64,000 nt of DNA from an uncultured Lachnospiraceae bacterium. Its GTDB lineage: Bacteria; Bacillota; Clostridia; Lachnospirales; Lachnospiraceae. Made by a program: the position numbers and the translations under genes. The notes under the pieces are model-generated. The model had not been told where the DNA came from and ran no database searches. It saw only the letters and a program-made list of their open reading frames with translations. The stretch spans positions 1 through 64,000 of the forward strand of contig CAJUMM010000008.1 in the NCBI GenBank assembly GCA_910586955.1, in the 5' to 3' direction. Positions 7,523-16,120 of this stretch are shown here, piece by piece; position 1 is the stretch's first letter; every line of letters begins with the position of its first letter.

Positions 7523-8587
7523 ATGGAAAAATGGAAGAAAGCATGCAATCATGTATTTATTGACGGATTAAGCGGTATGGCCCTGGGGCTTTTTGCCACC
7601 CTTATCGTGGGAACCATCATTCAGCAGATCGGGACCCTGATTGGAGGGCAGGCAGGGGATACCGTTTATTTTCTGGGAAAAATGGCGGCGGCTATGACCA
7701 GCGCCGGAATCGGCGTGGGAACGGCTTATAAATTCCGGGAGAGCCCCCTGGTGGTTCTCTCAGCTGCTACCGCAGGCATGGTGGGAGGCTTTGCAGGCAA
7801 GATCCTGGCGGGAACCGTGCTGGTGGAGGGAACCATTGTGCTGGCCGGGCCGGGGGAGCCTCTGGGAGCTTTTATTGCTGCCCTGGTGGGAATTGAGCTG
7901 GGGCATCTGGTGTCGGGGAAGACCAAGGTGGATATTCTGGTGACGCCTTTGACCGTTATTTTATCCGGCTCTATGGTAGGCCTCATTCTGGGACCGCCCA
8001 TCAGCAGCTTTATGGCGGCTCTGGGCGCCCTGATCAACTGGGGAACCATCCAGCAGCCTTTCCTGATGGGAATTGTGGTGTCTGTGCTGATGGGGATGAT
8101 TTTAACCCTTCCCATCAGTTCTGCGGCCCTGGGCGTGATTTTGAATCTTTCCGGGCTGGCGGCAGGGGCGGCCACTATCGGCTGCTGCTGCAACATGGTG
8201 GGCTTTGCCGTAGCAAGTTACCGGGAGAACAAGGTGGGGGGACTTTTAGCCCAGGGCATCGGTACCTCTATGCTTCAGGTTCCCAATATTGTGCGGAAGC
8301 CTGTGATCTGGATTCCGGCCATTGTCTCCAGCGCCATTCTGGGCCCTTTGGGAACCATGGTGATGAATATGCAGAGCAATGCCACAGGCTCCGGCATGGG
8401 AACGGCCGGCCTGGTAGGCCAGATTATGACCTGGCAGGTAATGGCGCCTATAGAAGGTCCGGCTGTTACCCTAGTGAAAATCCTGGTGATGCAGATTATG
8501 CTTCCTGGGGTTCTCACCCTTGCGGTTTCGGAGTTTATGCGGAAGAAGGGCTTTATCAAGTTTGGGGATATGAAGCTTGATCTGTAG
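7523..8587 (+). CDS. PTS IIC-like membrane protein (PTS_EIIC_2 type), orphan
   Basis: 354 residues and strongly hydrophobic, with about nine to ten membrane segments rich in Gly and Ala. The order FIDGLSGMALGLFATLIVGTIIQQIG, then AAMTSAGIGVGTAYKF and a glycine-rich core is typical of the PTS_EIIC_2 family, which is often annotated as a PTS IIC component or regulatory protein. No IIA or IIB component is encoded nearby, so phosphotransfer-coupled transport is uncertain. AAAAAGGGGAT precedes ATG 7523. It lies downstream of niaR with no terminator between them, so control by niacin or a role in uptake of a related compound is possible but unproven. The closeness is seen; the functional link is inference. 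Confidence 0.78.
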   Translation: MEKWKKACNHVFIDGLSGMALGLFATLIVGTIIQQIGTLIGGQAGDTVYFLGKMAAAMTSAGIGVGTAYKFRESPLVVLSAATAGMVGGFAGKILAGTVLVEGTIVLAGPGEPLGAFIAALVGIELGHLVSGKTKVDILVTPLTVILSGSMVGLILGPPISSFMAALGALINWGTIQQPFLMGIVVSVLMGMILTLPISSAALGVILNLSGLAAGAATIGCCCNMVGFAVASYRENKVGGLLAQGIGTSMLQVPNIVRKPVIWIPAIVSSAILGPLGTMVMNMQSNATGSGMGTAGLVGQIMTWQVMAPIEGPAVTLVKILVMQIMLPGVLTLAVSEFMRKKGFIKFGDMKLDL

Positions 8588-8646
8588 TACCGGTCCGGCT
8601 TTCCGGCTGATTTTAGAAAAAATTTATATTTTTTATAATAGTTTTT

Positions 8647-8676
8647 CGGACATGGCAGGCAAGGGCATGGTATAAT
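8647..8676 (+). promoter_or_regulatory. Sigma-A promoter for the two-component system
   Basis: A consensus TATAAT (8671-8676) preceded by TGG (8668-8670, extended -10). The best -35 is CGGACA (8647-8652) with an 18 nt spacer. It lies 32 bp before the kinase start. Confidence 0.7.
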
Positions 8677-8707
8677 AAACAGAAAGCCTGCAGTGAGGAA
8701 AACTGGC

Positions 8708-10198
8708 ATGAAACTACGGACGAAATTGATTATTACGTTCCTGCTTCTGATATTAGTGCCGGTCCTGTTTACAGGACTGGCTCTTTTTGGTTTCGGGCAG
8801 CATCAGATAAATTCCATAAAACATTTGTATGGGGTGGAAAATCCCACCTATGAGACCTTGTCGGATACCACGGGGATGCTGAACCGGGTGACTATGGGGA
8901 CCTATCTTTCCATGCAGCAGAAGGCGGCGGAGGATCCGGATGCTTTCGGGGATGAGGGGTATCTGAACACTCTGAATCTGGAGCTGGAGACCCGGTATTC
9001 CTTTTTGGTGGTGCGCAAAGACGGCTCTTACAGTTATTGCGGGAGAGAGGGAATCGGGAATACCCTGCTTCCCCGCCTGCCGGATTACGGGGATTACGAC
9101 ACGTCCCAGGATGTGGGCATTTATATGGGCGGAGAGGACCAGGCCCTGGTGAAGCAGCTTGACTTTCTGTTTACGGACGGGACGGAGGGAAGCGCTTTTA
9201 TTGTCACGTCCCTGGACAGCATGATACCCGAAGTCCGTTCCCTGATGCTGGATATGGTCCTGGCGTTGGTGCTGATCCTGGTGATTACCAGCACGATCCT
9301 GACAGCCTGGATTTATACGGGAATCGTTACGCCCATCCGCCATCTGCAGGTGGCCACTAAGAACATTACGGAGGGCAATCTGGATTTTGAGATGCCTGCA
9401 GGAGGAGACGACGAGATCGGGGAGCTCTGCACGGATTTCGAGGAGATGCGCCGGAGGCTTAAGGAATCTGCAGAGGAAAAGGTGGATTCCGAGCGGAAAA
9501 ATAAAGAACTGATCAGCAATATTTCCCATGATCTGAAGACCCCCATTACGGCTGTGAAGGGCTATGTGGAGGGGTTAATGGACGGCGTGGCGGATACGCC
9601 GGAGAAGCAGGAGAAATACATCCGTACCATTTACAACAAAGCCAACGATATGGAGCGTCTGATCAGTGAGCTGACTTTCTACTCCAAGATTGACACCAAC
9701 CGGATTCCCTATACCTTTGACAAGATTTATGTAAACGCATATTTTACGGACTGCGTGGAAGAATTGTCCATAGAGCTGGAGGAGAAAAATATCGAGCTGG
9801 CTTATTTTAATTATGTGGATGAAGATGTGCAGGTGATTGCGGATGCGGAGCAGATCAAGCGGGTAATCAATAACATTGTGGGAAATTCCACTAAATATAT
9901 GGATAAGCCCAGAGGGTATATTAACATGCGGGTGAAGGACGTAGGTGATTTTATCCAGGTAGAGATCGAGGACAACGGCAGGGGCATTTCCACCAAAGAT
10001 CTGCCTTTGATCTTCAACCGTTTCTACCGCACGGACACGTCCCGCAATTCCGCCCAGGGCGGCAGCGGCATCGGGCTTTCCATTGTGAAAAAGATTATAG
10101 AGGACCATGGGGGGAAAGTGTGGGCCACAAGCAAGGAAAACACGGGCACGGTCATGTACTTTGTCCTTAGAAAATATCAGGAGGTGCCGGTAGAGTGA
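8708..10198 (+). CDS. Membrane sensor histidine kinase
   Basis: 496 residues. TM1 is near residues 5-25, followed by an extracytoplasmic sensing domain of about 150 residues, TM2 near 178-203, then HAMP (TGIVTPIRHL to LRRRLK region). HisKA has NISHDLKTP with the phospho-acceptor His at residue 274. HATPase_c has the N-box NNIVGNSTKY, G1 DNGRGIS, F-box FNRFYRTD and G2 GGSGIGLSIV. ATG 8708 is favoured over GTG 8693 because GAGG (8695-8698) gives proper spacing. It shares a GTGA overlap with the response regulator, so the pair is translationally coupled. Architecture is that of OmpR-partner kinases that sense envelope or external cues; the signal is unknown. Confidence 0.93.
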   Translation: MKLRTKLIITFLLLILVPVLFTGLALFGFGQHQINSIKHLYGVENPTYETLSDTTGMLNRVTMGTYLSMQQKAAEDPDAFGDEGYLNTLNLELETRYSFLVVRKDGSYSYCGREGIGNTLLPRLPDYGDYDTSQDVGIYMGGEDQALVKQLDFLFTDGTEGSAFIVTSLDSMIPEVRSLMLDMVLALVLILVITSTILTAWIYTGIVTPIRHLQVATKNITEGNLDFEMPAGGDDEIGELCTDFEEMRRRLKESAEEKVDSERKNKELISNISHDLKTPITAVKGYVEGLMDGVADTPEKQEKYIRTIYNKANDMERLISELTFYSKIDTNRIPYTFDKIYVNAYFTDCVEELSIELEEKNIELAYFNYVDEDVQVIADAEQIKRVINNIVGNSTKYMDKPRGYINMRVKDVGDFIQVEIEDNGRGISTKDLPLIFNRFYRTDTSRNSAQGGSGIGLSIVKKIIEDHGGKVWATSKENTGTVMYFVLRKYQEVPVE

Positions 10199-10884
10199 GC
10201 AGAATATTGATTATCGAAGATGAGGAGGCAATCGCTGATCTGGAGAAGGATTATCTGGAACTGAGCGGTTTCCAGGTAGACATCGCCACGGACGGAAAGA
10301 TCGGGCTGGAGCTGGCCTTAAGCGATGATTTTGAGCTGGTGATTCTGGATCTGATGCTTCCCGGCGTGGACGGTTTTGAAATCTGCCGTCAGGTGCGGGA
10401 GGCAAAGAATACGCCTATTATTATGGTTTCTGCCAAGAAGGACGATATTGACAAGATCCGGGGACTGGGACTTGGAGCAGACGATTATATGACGAAACCT
10501 TTCAGCCCCAGCGAGCTGGTGGCCAGAGTGAAGGCTCATCTCACCCGCTACGAGCGCCTGGTCAGCAGCAATATCCGGGAAAATACGGTGGTAGAGATCC
10601 GGGGAATTAAGATTGATAAGACCGCCCGCCGGGTCTGGGTCAACGGGGAGGAGAAAAATTTTACTTCCCGGGAGTTTGATCTTTTGACATTCCTGGCAGA
10701 GAATCCCAACCATGTGTTTACCAAGGAGGAACTGTTCCAGAAGATATGGGATATGGATTCCGTGGGAGACATTGCCACGGTGACTGTGCATATTAAGAAA
10801 ATCCGGGAGAAAATTGAGTTTAATTCTACTAAGCCCCAGTATATTGAAACTATCTGGGGGGTAGGATACCGGTTTAAAGTGTAG
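10195..10884 (+). CDS. OmpR/PhoB-family response regulator
   Basis: 229 residues. The receiver domain has the acidic pair IEDEE, the phospho-acceptor Asp52 in VILDLMLPGVDGFE, the switch Ser in IIMVSAKK and Lys in YMTKPFSP. The winged-helix DNA-binding domain starts near residue 130 with FTSREFDLLTFLAENPNHVF and ends in IETIWGVGYRFKV. The GTG start overlaps the kinase stop by 4 nt, showing they form one unit. It ends at a strong bidirectional terminator. Targets are unknown. A role in envelope or surface regulation is only suggested by the surface genes elsewhere in the window. Confidence 0.94.
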   Translation: MSRILIIEDEEAIADLEKDYLELSGFQVDIATDGKIGLELALSDDFELVILDLMLPGVDGFEICRQVREAKNTPIIMVSAKKDDIDKIRGLGLGADDYMTKPFSPSELVARVKAHLTRYERLVSSNIRENTVVEIRGIKIDKTARRVWVNGEEKNFTSREFDLLTFLAENPNHVFTKEELFQKIWDMDSVGDIATVTVHIKKIREKIEFNSTKPQYIETIWGVGYRFKV

Positions 10885-10912
10885 GCGCAGAAGAAGAACC
10901 GGCATGGGAAAA

Positions 10913-10973
10913 AAATAAGCTGCCCCGGAGGGGAACTGTCGAGAAGACGGTTCCCCTCCGGGGCAGCTTTTTC
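10913..10973. terminator. Bidirectional Rho-independent terminator between the response regulator and prs
   Basis: A 20 bp perfect stem (10917-10936 with 10950-10969) extends inward by GTC/GAC to a GAGAA loop. It is flanked by an A-run on the left and a T-run on the right, so it can stop both converging transcripts. Confidence 0.95.
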
Positions 10974-10987
10974 GTGCGTGCCGGATG

Positions 10988-12163
10988 TTAGCGGTTCCGG
11001 TATTTGGTCAATAGGGCCTGAATCCGCTCATAGGGATCCAGAAGTTCGCTGATAGACACGTCATGGTTTAGGGTATCCACCAGAAGGGCAATGTATTTGC
11101 TCATATCACAGCTGATATAGTAGGGGCGCTTTAGAAGCTCCGGGGGCTGGTAGACCAGGTTGGTGGTCAGGACCTTGGAGATAATTCCCTTTTCATAGGC
11201 TTCGTCGAAACGTTCCAGGCCGTTGGTGAAGAGGCCGAAGGTGGAAAAGACGAAGATACGTCCCGCCTTGCGGTTTTTCAGCTCTCCTACCACTTCCAGC
11301 ATACTGTCTCCGGAGGAAATCATATCATCTACCACGATAATGTCTTTTCCCTGGATATCCGTTCCCAGAAATTCGTGGGCGATGACCGGATTGCGGCCGT
11401 CCACCACGTGGGTGTAATCCCTCCGCTTATAGAACATTCCCATATCCAGTCCCAGCACATTGGCCAGGTAGACGGAACGGCTCATGCCTCCTTCATCCGG
11501 GCTGATGACCAGCATATGATCGCTGTCAATCTGCAGATCATCCACATGGGAAAGAAGTCCTTTGATAAGCTGGTAAGCCGGAGTCACGGTCTCAAAGCTG
11601 TGAAGGGGAATGGCATTCTGCACCCGGGGCTCGTGGGCCTCGAAGGTGATAATGTTTTCCACGCCCATGCGGGTCAGCTCCTGAAGGGCCAGGGCGCAGT
11701 CCAGGGATTCCCGGGCAGTCCTTTTGTGCTGGCGGCTTTCGTAGAGATAGGGCATAATCACAGTAATGCGGCGGGCTTTTCCGCCGATAGCTGCAATCAC
11801 CCGCTTCAGATCCTGGAAGTGATCATCCGGGGACATATGGTTGGTATAACCGTAGAGCTTGTAAGTGAGGCTGTAGTTGCACACGTCCACCAGAATATAA
11901 AGATCGTTGCCCCGGACGGAGTCCTTGATGCTGCCTTTGGCCTCTCCGGATCCAAACCGGGGAACCTGGGCGTCGATGAGATAGGAATCCCGCTCATAGC
12001 CGTTAAAGGCAATGTTGGATTTGTGCTCCAGTTCAATGGAATGCCTCCATTTTACCAGATAGTCGTTGACCTGCTGTCCAAGCTGCTGGCAGCTTTTCAG
12101 GGGAATGAGGCCCAGTGAGCCGGTGGGGATGGTTTCCAGTACGCGCTGGCTGCGCTGCATCAT
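10988..12163 (-). CDS. prs: Ribose-phosphate pyrophosphokinase
   Basis: 391 residues, the long clostridial variant rather than the ~315 residue enzyme. It makes PRPP from ribose 5-phosphate and ATP. The PRPP-binding loop DIIVVDDMISSGDSM is at residue ~270, with SPDEGGMSRSVYLAN and the RQHKRTARE catalytic-flap region also visible. The start ATG overlaps the stop of the upstream dnaI-like gene by 4 nt (ATGA on the minus strand), so the two are coupled. Clostridia often have a second, shorter Prs; none is seen here. Its placement in a replication operon may link nucleotide precursor supply to replication, which is inference. Confidence 0.9.
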   Translation of the reverse strand: MMQRSQRVLETIPTGSLGLIPLKSCQQLGQQVNDYLVKWRHSIELEHKSNIAFNGYERDSYLIDAQVPRFGSGEAKGSIKDSVRGNDLYILVDVCNYSLTYKLYGYTNHMSPDDHFQDLKRVIAAIGGKARRITVIMPYLYESRQHKRTARESLDCALALQELTRMGVENIITFEAHEPRVQNAIPLHSFETVTPAYQLIKGLLSHVDDLQIDSDHMLVISPDEGGMSRSVYLANVLGLDMGMFYKRRDYTHVVDGRNPVIAHEFLGTDIQGKDIIVVDDMISSGDSMLEVVGELKNRKAGRIFVFSTFGLFTNGLERFDEAYEKGIISKVLTTNLVYQPPELLKRPYYISCDMSKYIALLVDTLNHDVSISELLDPYERIQALLTKYRNR

Positions 12164-13128
12164 AGTAGTTTCCTCCTCTTTTTTATCCGAATGTCGTTTC
12201 CGGGAAGCTGGCGGATGGTGTAGCTGCTGATAATACGGGACAGGGTGCGTTCGGAGTAAATGCTGTCCAGGGCCTCCATATTGAGGTTGGAGGAGATCAG
12301 CGTGGATTTCCGTCTCAGAATCCGCTCGTTAATGCAAAGGAAAAACTGGGATACGGTAAATGAATTGGGAAGCTCCGTACCCAAATCATCGATAATCAAA
12401 AGATCACAGTCAAATAGATAAGAATAACCCGGTTCCCAGGTATCCCTGGGGGAATCCTTTCCGAAAGCTGCCCTGGCCAGCAGCTGGAACAGTTCGAAAG
12501 CAGTCAGATAGACTACGGAATGGCAGGTATCTATCAATTCTTTGGCAATGCAGTGGGAGAGAAAGGTTTTTCCCGTTCCCACTTCCCCCAGAAGCAGAAG
12601 ATTCCGGAACTCCCGGTCAAAGGTCTCCGTAAACAGGCGGGCTTCCCGCACATTGTCCTGCATCACCTTCCGATCCGCTCCTTCGTACCATTCATAGGAA
12701 AAGGTGCTGAAGTTCTCCTCTTTCAGGATTTCTTCCAGGCGGGACTGCTGATAGAGCAGACGAATCTCGGCCTGGAGAAAACAATGGCACTTGTCTCCCT
12801 CCCGATAGCCGGTATCCCGGCAGTCCGGGCAGACATAGGAAGGTTCCAGATCCGAAAGGGAATAGCCCTTTTCTTCAAGGAGGGAGAGACGCCGGGCAGT
12901 GAGAGCAGAGATCTGCTCCTCCAGCTTAGCCTTTTCCCGGCTTGCACCCTGGACGGCGGCCCGGGCTTTTCCGGCGTAAAGCTCCGTGAGTCCGGCTTCC
13001 AGTTCTTTCAGTCCGGGGATCTCGGTTTGTATTTTATGAAGACGTTCCTCCAGCTTCCGTCTGCCGTCGGCTTGCCGCCGGGCATAGAGGCGCATAATGG
13101 AATCGTACTGTGGATTCATCAGGGGCAA
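12160..13128 (-). CDS. DnaC/DnaI-like helicase-loader AAA+ ATPase
   Basis: 322 residues. The N-terminal ~100 residues are helical and coiled-coil-like, followed by a Cys cluster (YVCPDCRDTGYREGDKCHC) that looks like a zinc site near residue 100. The AAA+ core has Walker A GEVGTGKTF near residue 180, Walker B LLIIDDLGTE and the sensor LISSNLNME. The order matches DnaI/DnaC replicative helicase loaders, which place DnaB helicase on DNA at initiation and restart. It lies between dnaD and prs on the same strand, 15 bp after dnaD, as in clostridial dnaD-dnaC pairs. An IstB-type transposition ATPase is an alternative by fold, but no transposase is nearby. Confidence 0.88.
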   Translation of the reverse strand: MPLMNPQYDSIMRLYARRQADGRRKLEERLHKIQTEIPGLKELEAGLTELYAGKARAAVQGASREKAKLEEQISALTARRLSLLEEKGYSLSDLEPSYVCPDCRDTGYREGDKCHCFLQAEIRLLYQQSRLEEILKEENFSTFSYEWYEGADRKVMQDNVREARLFTETFDREFRNLLLLGEVGTGKTFLSHCIAKELIDTCHSVVYLTAFELFQLLARAAFGKDSPRDTWEPGYSYLFDCDLLIIDDLGTELPNSFTVSQFFLCINERILRRKSTLISSNLNMEALDSIYSERTLSRIISSYTIRQLPGNDIRIKKRRKLL

Positions 13129-13143
13129 GGGAAGTTCCTCCGG

Positions 13144-14154
13144 TTAGTGGTTGATCAGCTGTTTCTCCAGCTCGCCAAAGTCGTAGCTGCGCTCACGGAA
13201 ATTGTGAAAGCGGTTGGGAGCCATAGTCTTGCGGGAAGCTGCGTTCTCCGGCCCGGTTTTCCCGCTGCGGTGCCTGGCGTCCAGAGCCTTGACCTCCGCC
13301 AGGGAGACGATTTTCTCCTTCTTCCAGGTAGCTAAAATTTTGTCCGCATATTCAAAGCTTGGCTGGTGGATGGCGGCCATGGTACGGCTGCAGGCTTCCG
13401 TGATCAGTTCCAGGGAAAACCCGTAATCCCGGATCCATTGGTTCATAAAGAAAATCTCTGCATCTACAGGATTGCGGTTGGTAATGCCGAAAGCCTTCAA
13501 AATGGAGAAATAAGCCTTGCTGTATGTAGTCGTGTGCTCTTTGGCCTCAGATACGCTTGTGTAACCTTCCTTGTGCCAGGCCAGGGCTACGGACTCAATA
13601 TAGCGCAGGCTCTTGTGCCGCCGGGAGACGCAGTATTCCACCAGGTATTCAATAAGGTCCGGGCCAAAGCCAAGGACATCATGAAAATAGGTAATCCGGG
13701 AAACCTCCGTGGAGCTTAAGGTTTTTCCCAGATACTGTTCACAGATGAACAGGAGCTGCTGCTGTTCCTCCATGGAAAGCGGAGGAAGCTCCGGGGTTTC
13801 GGGAGCGGGGGGCTTTGGTGCCGCAGGCTTCTCTGCAGCCGCCTTTTGGGAGGGTTCGCCGCCGTTCAGCAGGCGGATCCCGGCCAGGGAGTTGGAGTCG
13901 CTGTATTCCAGCTTCACCAGTTTCATTTTCTCCCAGTATTTCAGGGCCCGCAGAATATCTCCCTCCGTGTGATCAAACCGATCCGCAATCAGGGTAAGAG
14001 AAAGCTTGGCCTGCTCCGAGGACAGGCAGCGCAGAAGGTAGAGATAGATTTTTACATACTCCCCATTGGCCGAAGGCATATATTCATCTAAAAACACATT
14101 AGAAACCAGGGTCTGGTCCGCCCTTTTGTCCCCATGCAGTATAAAACCATCCAT
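13144..14154 (-). CDS. DnaD-domain replication initiation protein
   Basis: 336 residues. An N-terminal winged-helix region (residues ~1-95) has MPSANGEYVKIYLYLLRCL and LIADRFDHTEGDILRALKYWE. A Pro/Ala/Glu-rich linker (residues ~105-130) follows, then one or two DnaD-like C-terminal domains, one ending in YIESVALAWHKEGYTSVSEA, the usual YxxxI..W pattern. DnaD remodels origin DNA and recruits the helicase loader; the neighbouring AAA+ protein is the expected partner. AGAGGTGA lies about 7 nt before the start on the minus strand. Upstream is an extended -10 promoter and a cluster of DnaA-box-like sites that may connect its expression to DnaA (inference). Confidence 0.9.
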   Translation of the reverse strand: MDGFILHGDKRADQTLVSNVFLDEYMPSANGEYVKIYLYLLRCLSSEQAKLSLTLIADRFDHTEGDILRALKYWEKMKLVKLEYSDSNSLAGIRLLNGGEPSQKAAAEKPAAPKPPAPETPELPPLSMEEQQQLLFICEQYLGKTLSSTEVSRITYFHDVLGFGPDLIEYLVEYCVSRRHKSLRYIESVALAWHKEGYTSVSEAKEHTTTYSKAYFSILKAFGITNRNPVDAEIFFMNQWIRDYGFSLELITEACSRTMAAIHQPSFEYADKILATWKKEKIVSLAEVKALDARHRSGKTGPENAASRKTMAPNRFHNFRERSYDFGELEKQLINH

Positions 14155-14183
14155 ATTTAATCTTCACCTCTCCAAGTTCCCCT

Positions 14184-14192
14184 ATTATAACA
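14184..14192 (-). promoter_or_regulatory. Extended -10 promoter for dnaD-dnaI-prs
   Basis: On the minus strand TGTTATAAT gives a TG extended -10 and a consensus TATAAT about 30 nt upstream of the dnaD start. No good -35 is seen at the usual distance, which extended -10 promoters tolerate. Confidence 0.6.
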
Positions 14193-14256
14193 TACCTTTT
14201 TTAAAAAGAGAACAGCCTTTTTTGGAAGGCCTTTCGGACAAGTCCGGGATAAAAAA

Positions 14257-14461
14257 TGTGGATAATGTGGATAACTTTGTGGAGAAATATTATTTGCAAC
14301 CGTCCGGAGGGGTCGAAATTTTGGAAAAACGGCATATTAAGGAGTTTTTTGGAGAGAGGGGCAAAAAAATAAGATTAATTTATGTCAACAGATTGTCCAC
14401 AAAAAAATCCACATGCTTTCTGCCGGGGAAGCAGGGAGAAGCATGTGGATGATGTGGATAA
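14257..14461. promoter_or_regulatory. Cluster of DnaA-box-like 9-mers between dnaD and murC
   Basis: TGTGGATAA, the complement of the DnaA box TTATCCACA, occurs at 14257-14265, directly again at 14266-14274, and at 14453-14461. TGTGGAGAA at 14278-14286 and TTGTCCACA at 14393-14401 fit the looser TTNTNCACA consensus. A one-mismatch copy TGTGGATGA is at 14444-14452. The remainder of this 307 bp gap is AT-rich with no gene. It may regulate the dnaD operon or titrate DnaA. Confidence 0.7.
14401..14448 (-). terminator. Rho-independent terminator after murC
   Basis: On the minus strand CCACATGCTT pairs with AAGCATGTGG as a 10 bp perfect stem (14439-14448 with 14409-14418), followed by ATTTTTTT (14408-14401). 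It lies just after the murC stop. Confidence 0.85.
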
Positions 14462-15835
14462 CTAGCGCTTTAAAAGGTTTTCCCCAATATTTATCACGTT
14501 TCCGGCCCCCATAGTTATACACAGATCGCCGTGCAAACATTTTTTTAATAAAAAATTTTCTATCTCCTCAAAAGAGGGGAAAAAGTGGACGTCCGTACCC
14601 AGAGCTTTAAGTTCCTGCTCCAGATCCCGGGAGCTGATCCCTAAGGTGTCCGTCTCCCTGGCGGGATAAATCTCAGCAAGAACTACATGATCTGCAAGGG
14701 AGAGGGCCTGGGCAAATTCCGGTAGGAAGGCCTTCGTCCGGGAATAGGTGTGGGGCTGGAATATGCACCAGATTTCCCGGTGGGGGTAATGGGCGGCCGT
14801 GCGGAGGGTAGCCCGTATTTCCGTGGGATGATGGGCGTAGTCGTCGATAATCGTAAAACCCTGTACTTCCCCTTTGTACTGGAAGCGCCGGTTGGTCCCG
14901 TCAAAATCCAGAAGCCCTTTCCGGGCGGTTTCTTCCGGAAGCTCCAGGGCGTCGGCCAGGGCAATGGCGGCCAGGGCGTTGGAGACGTTGTGCTCCCCCG
15001 GGACGCTTAGGGAGAAAGCAGGGCCTTTCTCTCCCCGGCGGATCAGCCGGAAAGAAGCCTTTGCCCTGTCATCGTAGGAGATATCGCAGGCCCGGTAATC
15101 GCCTTCCCCTCCGAAGGTGCAGATGCGGCAGGAGAGCCCCCGGGTGATCTCTGTGTAGTTTTCGATATCACTGTTGATAATCAGCAGCCCTTCCGGTGGA
15201 AGAAGCTGGGCAAAGCGGCGGAAGGAGTGCCGGATATCATCCAGATCTTTGAAAAAATCCAGGTGATCTTCTTCTATATTTAATATGATCCCCACGGTGG
15301 GGAAAAAATGCAGGAAGCTGTTGGTATATTCACAGGCTTCCGTGAGGAAGAATTTGGAGTGTCCCACCCGGATATTTCCCCCGATAGCGGGCAGGATCCC
15401 TCCCACGGAGATGGTAGGGTCCGTATCTCCTGCCAGAAGGATGGAGGAGATCATGGAAGTGGTGGTGGTTTTCCCGTGGGTACCGGCCACGGCAATGGAG
15501 GTCCCGTAGTTGGCCATAATCTGTCCCAGAAGCTCTGCCCGGGAAAGCATGGGAAGCCCCCGCCTTTTCGCTTCGGCAAATTCCGGGTTATCCTCCCGGA
15601 TGGCAGCCGTGTATACCACCAGATGGCAGTCCCCGGGAAGATTGGAAGCTTTCTGTCCAATAAAAATCCGGGCGCCCAGCTGTTCCAGATGGGCAGTCAG
15701 AGAGGAAGCCTGGCTGTCGGAACCGGAGATGCGGAAGTTTTCGGTCAGCAGGATCTCGGCCAGCCCGCTCATGCTGATGCCGCCGATGCCGATAAAGTAA
15801 ATGTGAATCGGATGTTGGAATTGAATGTGATACAT
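14462..15835 (-). CDS. murC: UDP-N-acetylmuramate--L-alanine ligase
   Basis: 457 residues, normal for MurC, the ATP-dependent ligase that adds L-Ala to UDP-MurNAc in cytoplasmic peptidoglycan synthesis. Visible are the N-terminal Rossmann FIGIGGISMSGLAEIL, the P-loop GTHGKTTTTSMI near residue 118, TEACEYTNSFL, NIEEDHLDFF, PGEHNVSNALAAIA, the FDGTNRRFQYKG segment, DDYAHHPTEI and FQPHTYSRT. It reads away from glgC and ends at its own terminator just before the DnaA-box cluster. Its presence among replication and wall genes is typical of Firmicute chromosomes and not further informative. Confidence 0.97.
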   Translation of the reverse strand: MYHIQFQHPIHIYFIGIGGISMSGLAEILLTENFRISGSDSQASSLTAHLEQLGARIFIGQKASNLPGDCHLVVYTAAIREDNPEFAEAKRRGLPMLSRAELLGQIMANYGTSIAVAGTHGKTTTTSMISSILLAGDTDPTISVGGILPAIGGNIRVGHSKFFLTEACEYTNSFLHFFPTVGIILNIEEDHLDFFKDLDDIRHSFRRFAQLLPPEGLLIINSDIENYTEITRGLSCRICTFGGEGDYRACDISYDDRAKASFRLIRRGEKGPAFSLSVPGEHNVSNALAAIALADALELPEETARKGLLDFDGTNRRFQYKGEVQGFTIIDDYAHHPTEIRATLRTAAHYPHREIWCIFQPHTYSRTKAFLPEFAQALSLADHVVLAEIYPARETDTLGISSRDLEQELKALGTDVHFFPSFEEIENFLLKKCLHGDLCITMGAGNVINIGENLLKR

Positions 15836-15874
15836 AGCGATACCCGTCCTGTTCTTGTGGATTTTCTTGTAATC

Positions 15875-15902
15875 AGTATACCCCTATTTTATGAAAAAGC
15901 AA
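15875..15902 (-). promoter_or_regulatory. Candidate promoter for murC
   Basis: On the minus strand TTGCTT (15902-15897), a 16 nt spacer and TATACT (15880-15875), about 40 nt upstream of the start. The -35 match is modest. The rest of the 285 bp murC-glgC gap is AT-rich; apart from the glgC promoter I see nothing further in it. Confidence 0.55.
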
Positions 15903-16049
15903 AGATTATGCCAGGAAAATTGTTTGATAATATGAAAAATATACAAGAAAGTATAAAAATTTTACTACAAAATAGATAATATCGTATAAATGGCTTAAAA
16001 AATCTGTCGCAAAATGTTTAAAATAATTTCATATTCTTACAAAAAACTG

Positions 16050-16078
16050 TTCACTATTTATAAAACATATGGTATAAT
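16050..16078 (+). promoter_or_regulatory. Sigma-A promoter for glgC-glgD
   Basis: TTCACT (16050-16055), a 17 nt spacer and consensus TATAAT (16073-16078), with TGG just before the -10 (extended). It lies 42 bp before the glgC start. Confidence 0.75.
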
Positions 16079-16120
16079 TTTGCTTACAAGACGAACTAAA
16101 TTACAACAAGAGGTGATTAC

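Noticed and set aside
12160..13128. IstB-type transposition helper
   Set aside because: AAA+ fold would allow it, but the partner is DnaD, there is no IstA transposase, and no terminal repeats were seen.
14155..14461. DnaA-box region as the chromosome origin
   Set aside because: dnaA and dnaN are not next to it and no clear unwinding element with DnaA-trio repeats was recognised; a regulatory or titration site is the safer reading.
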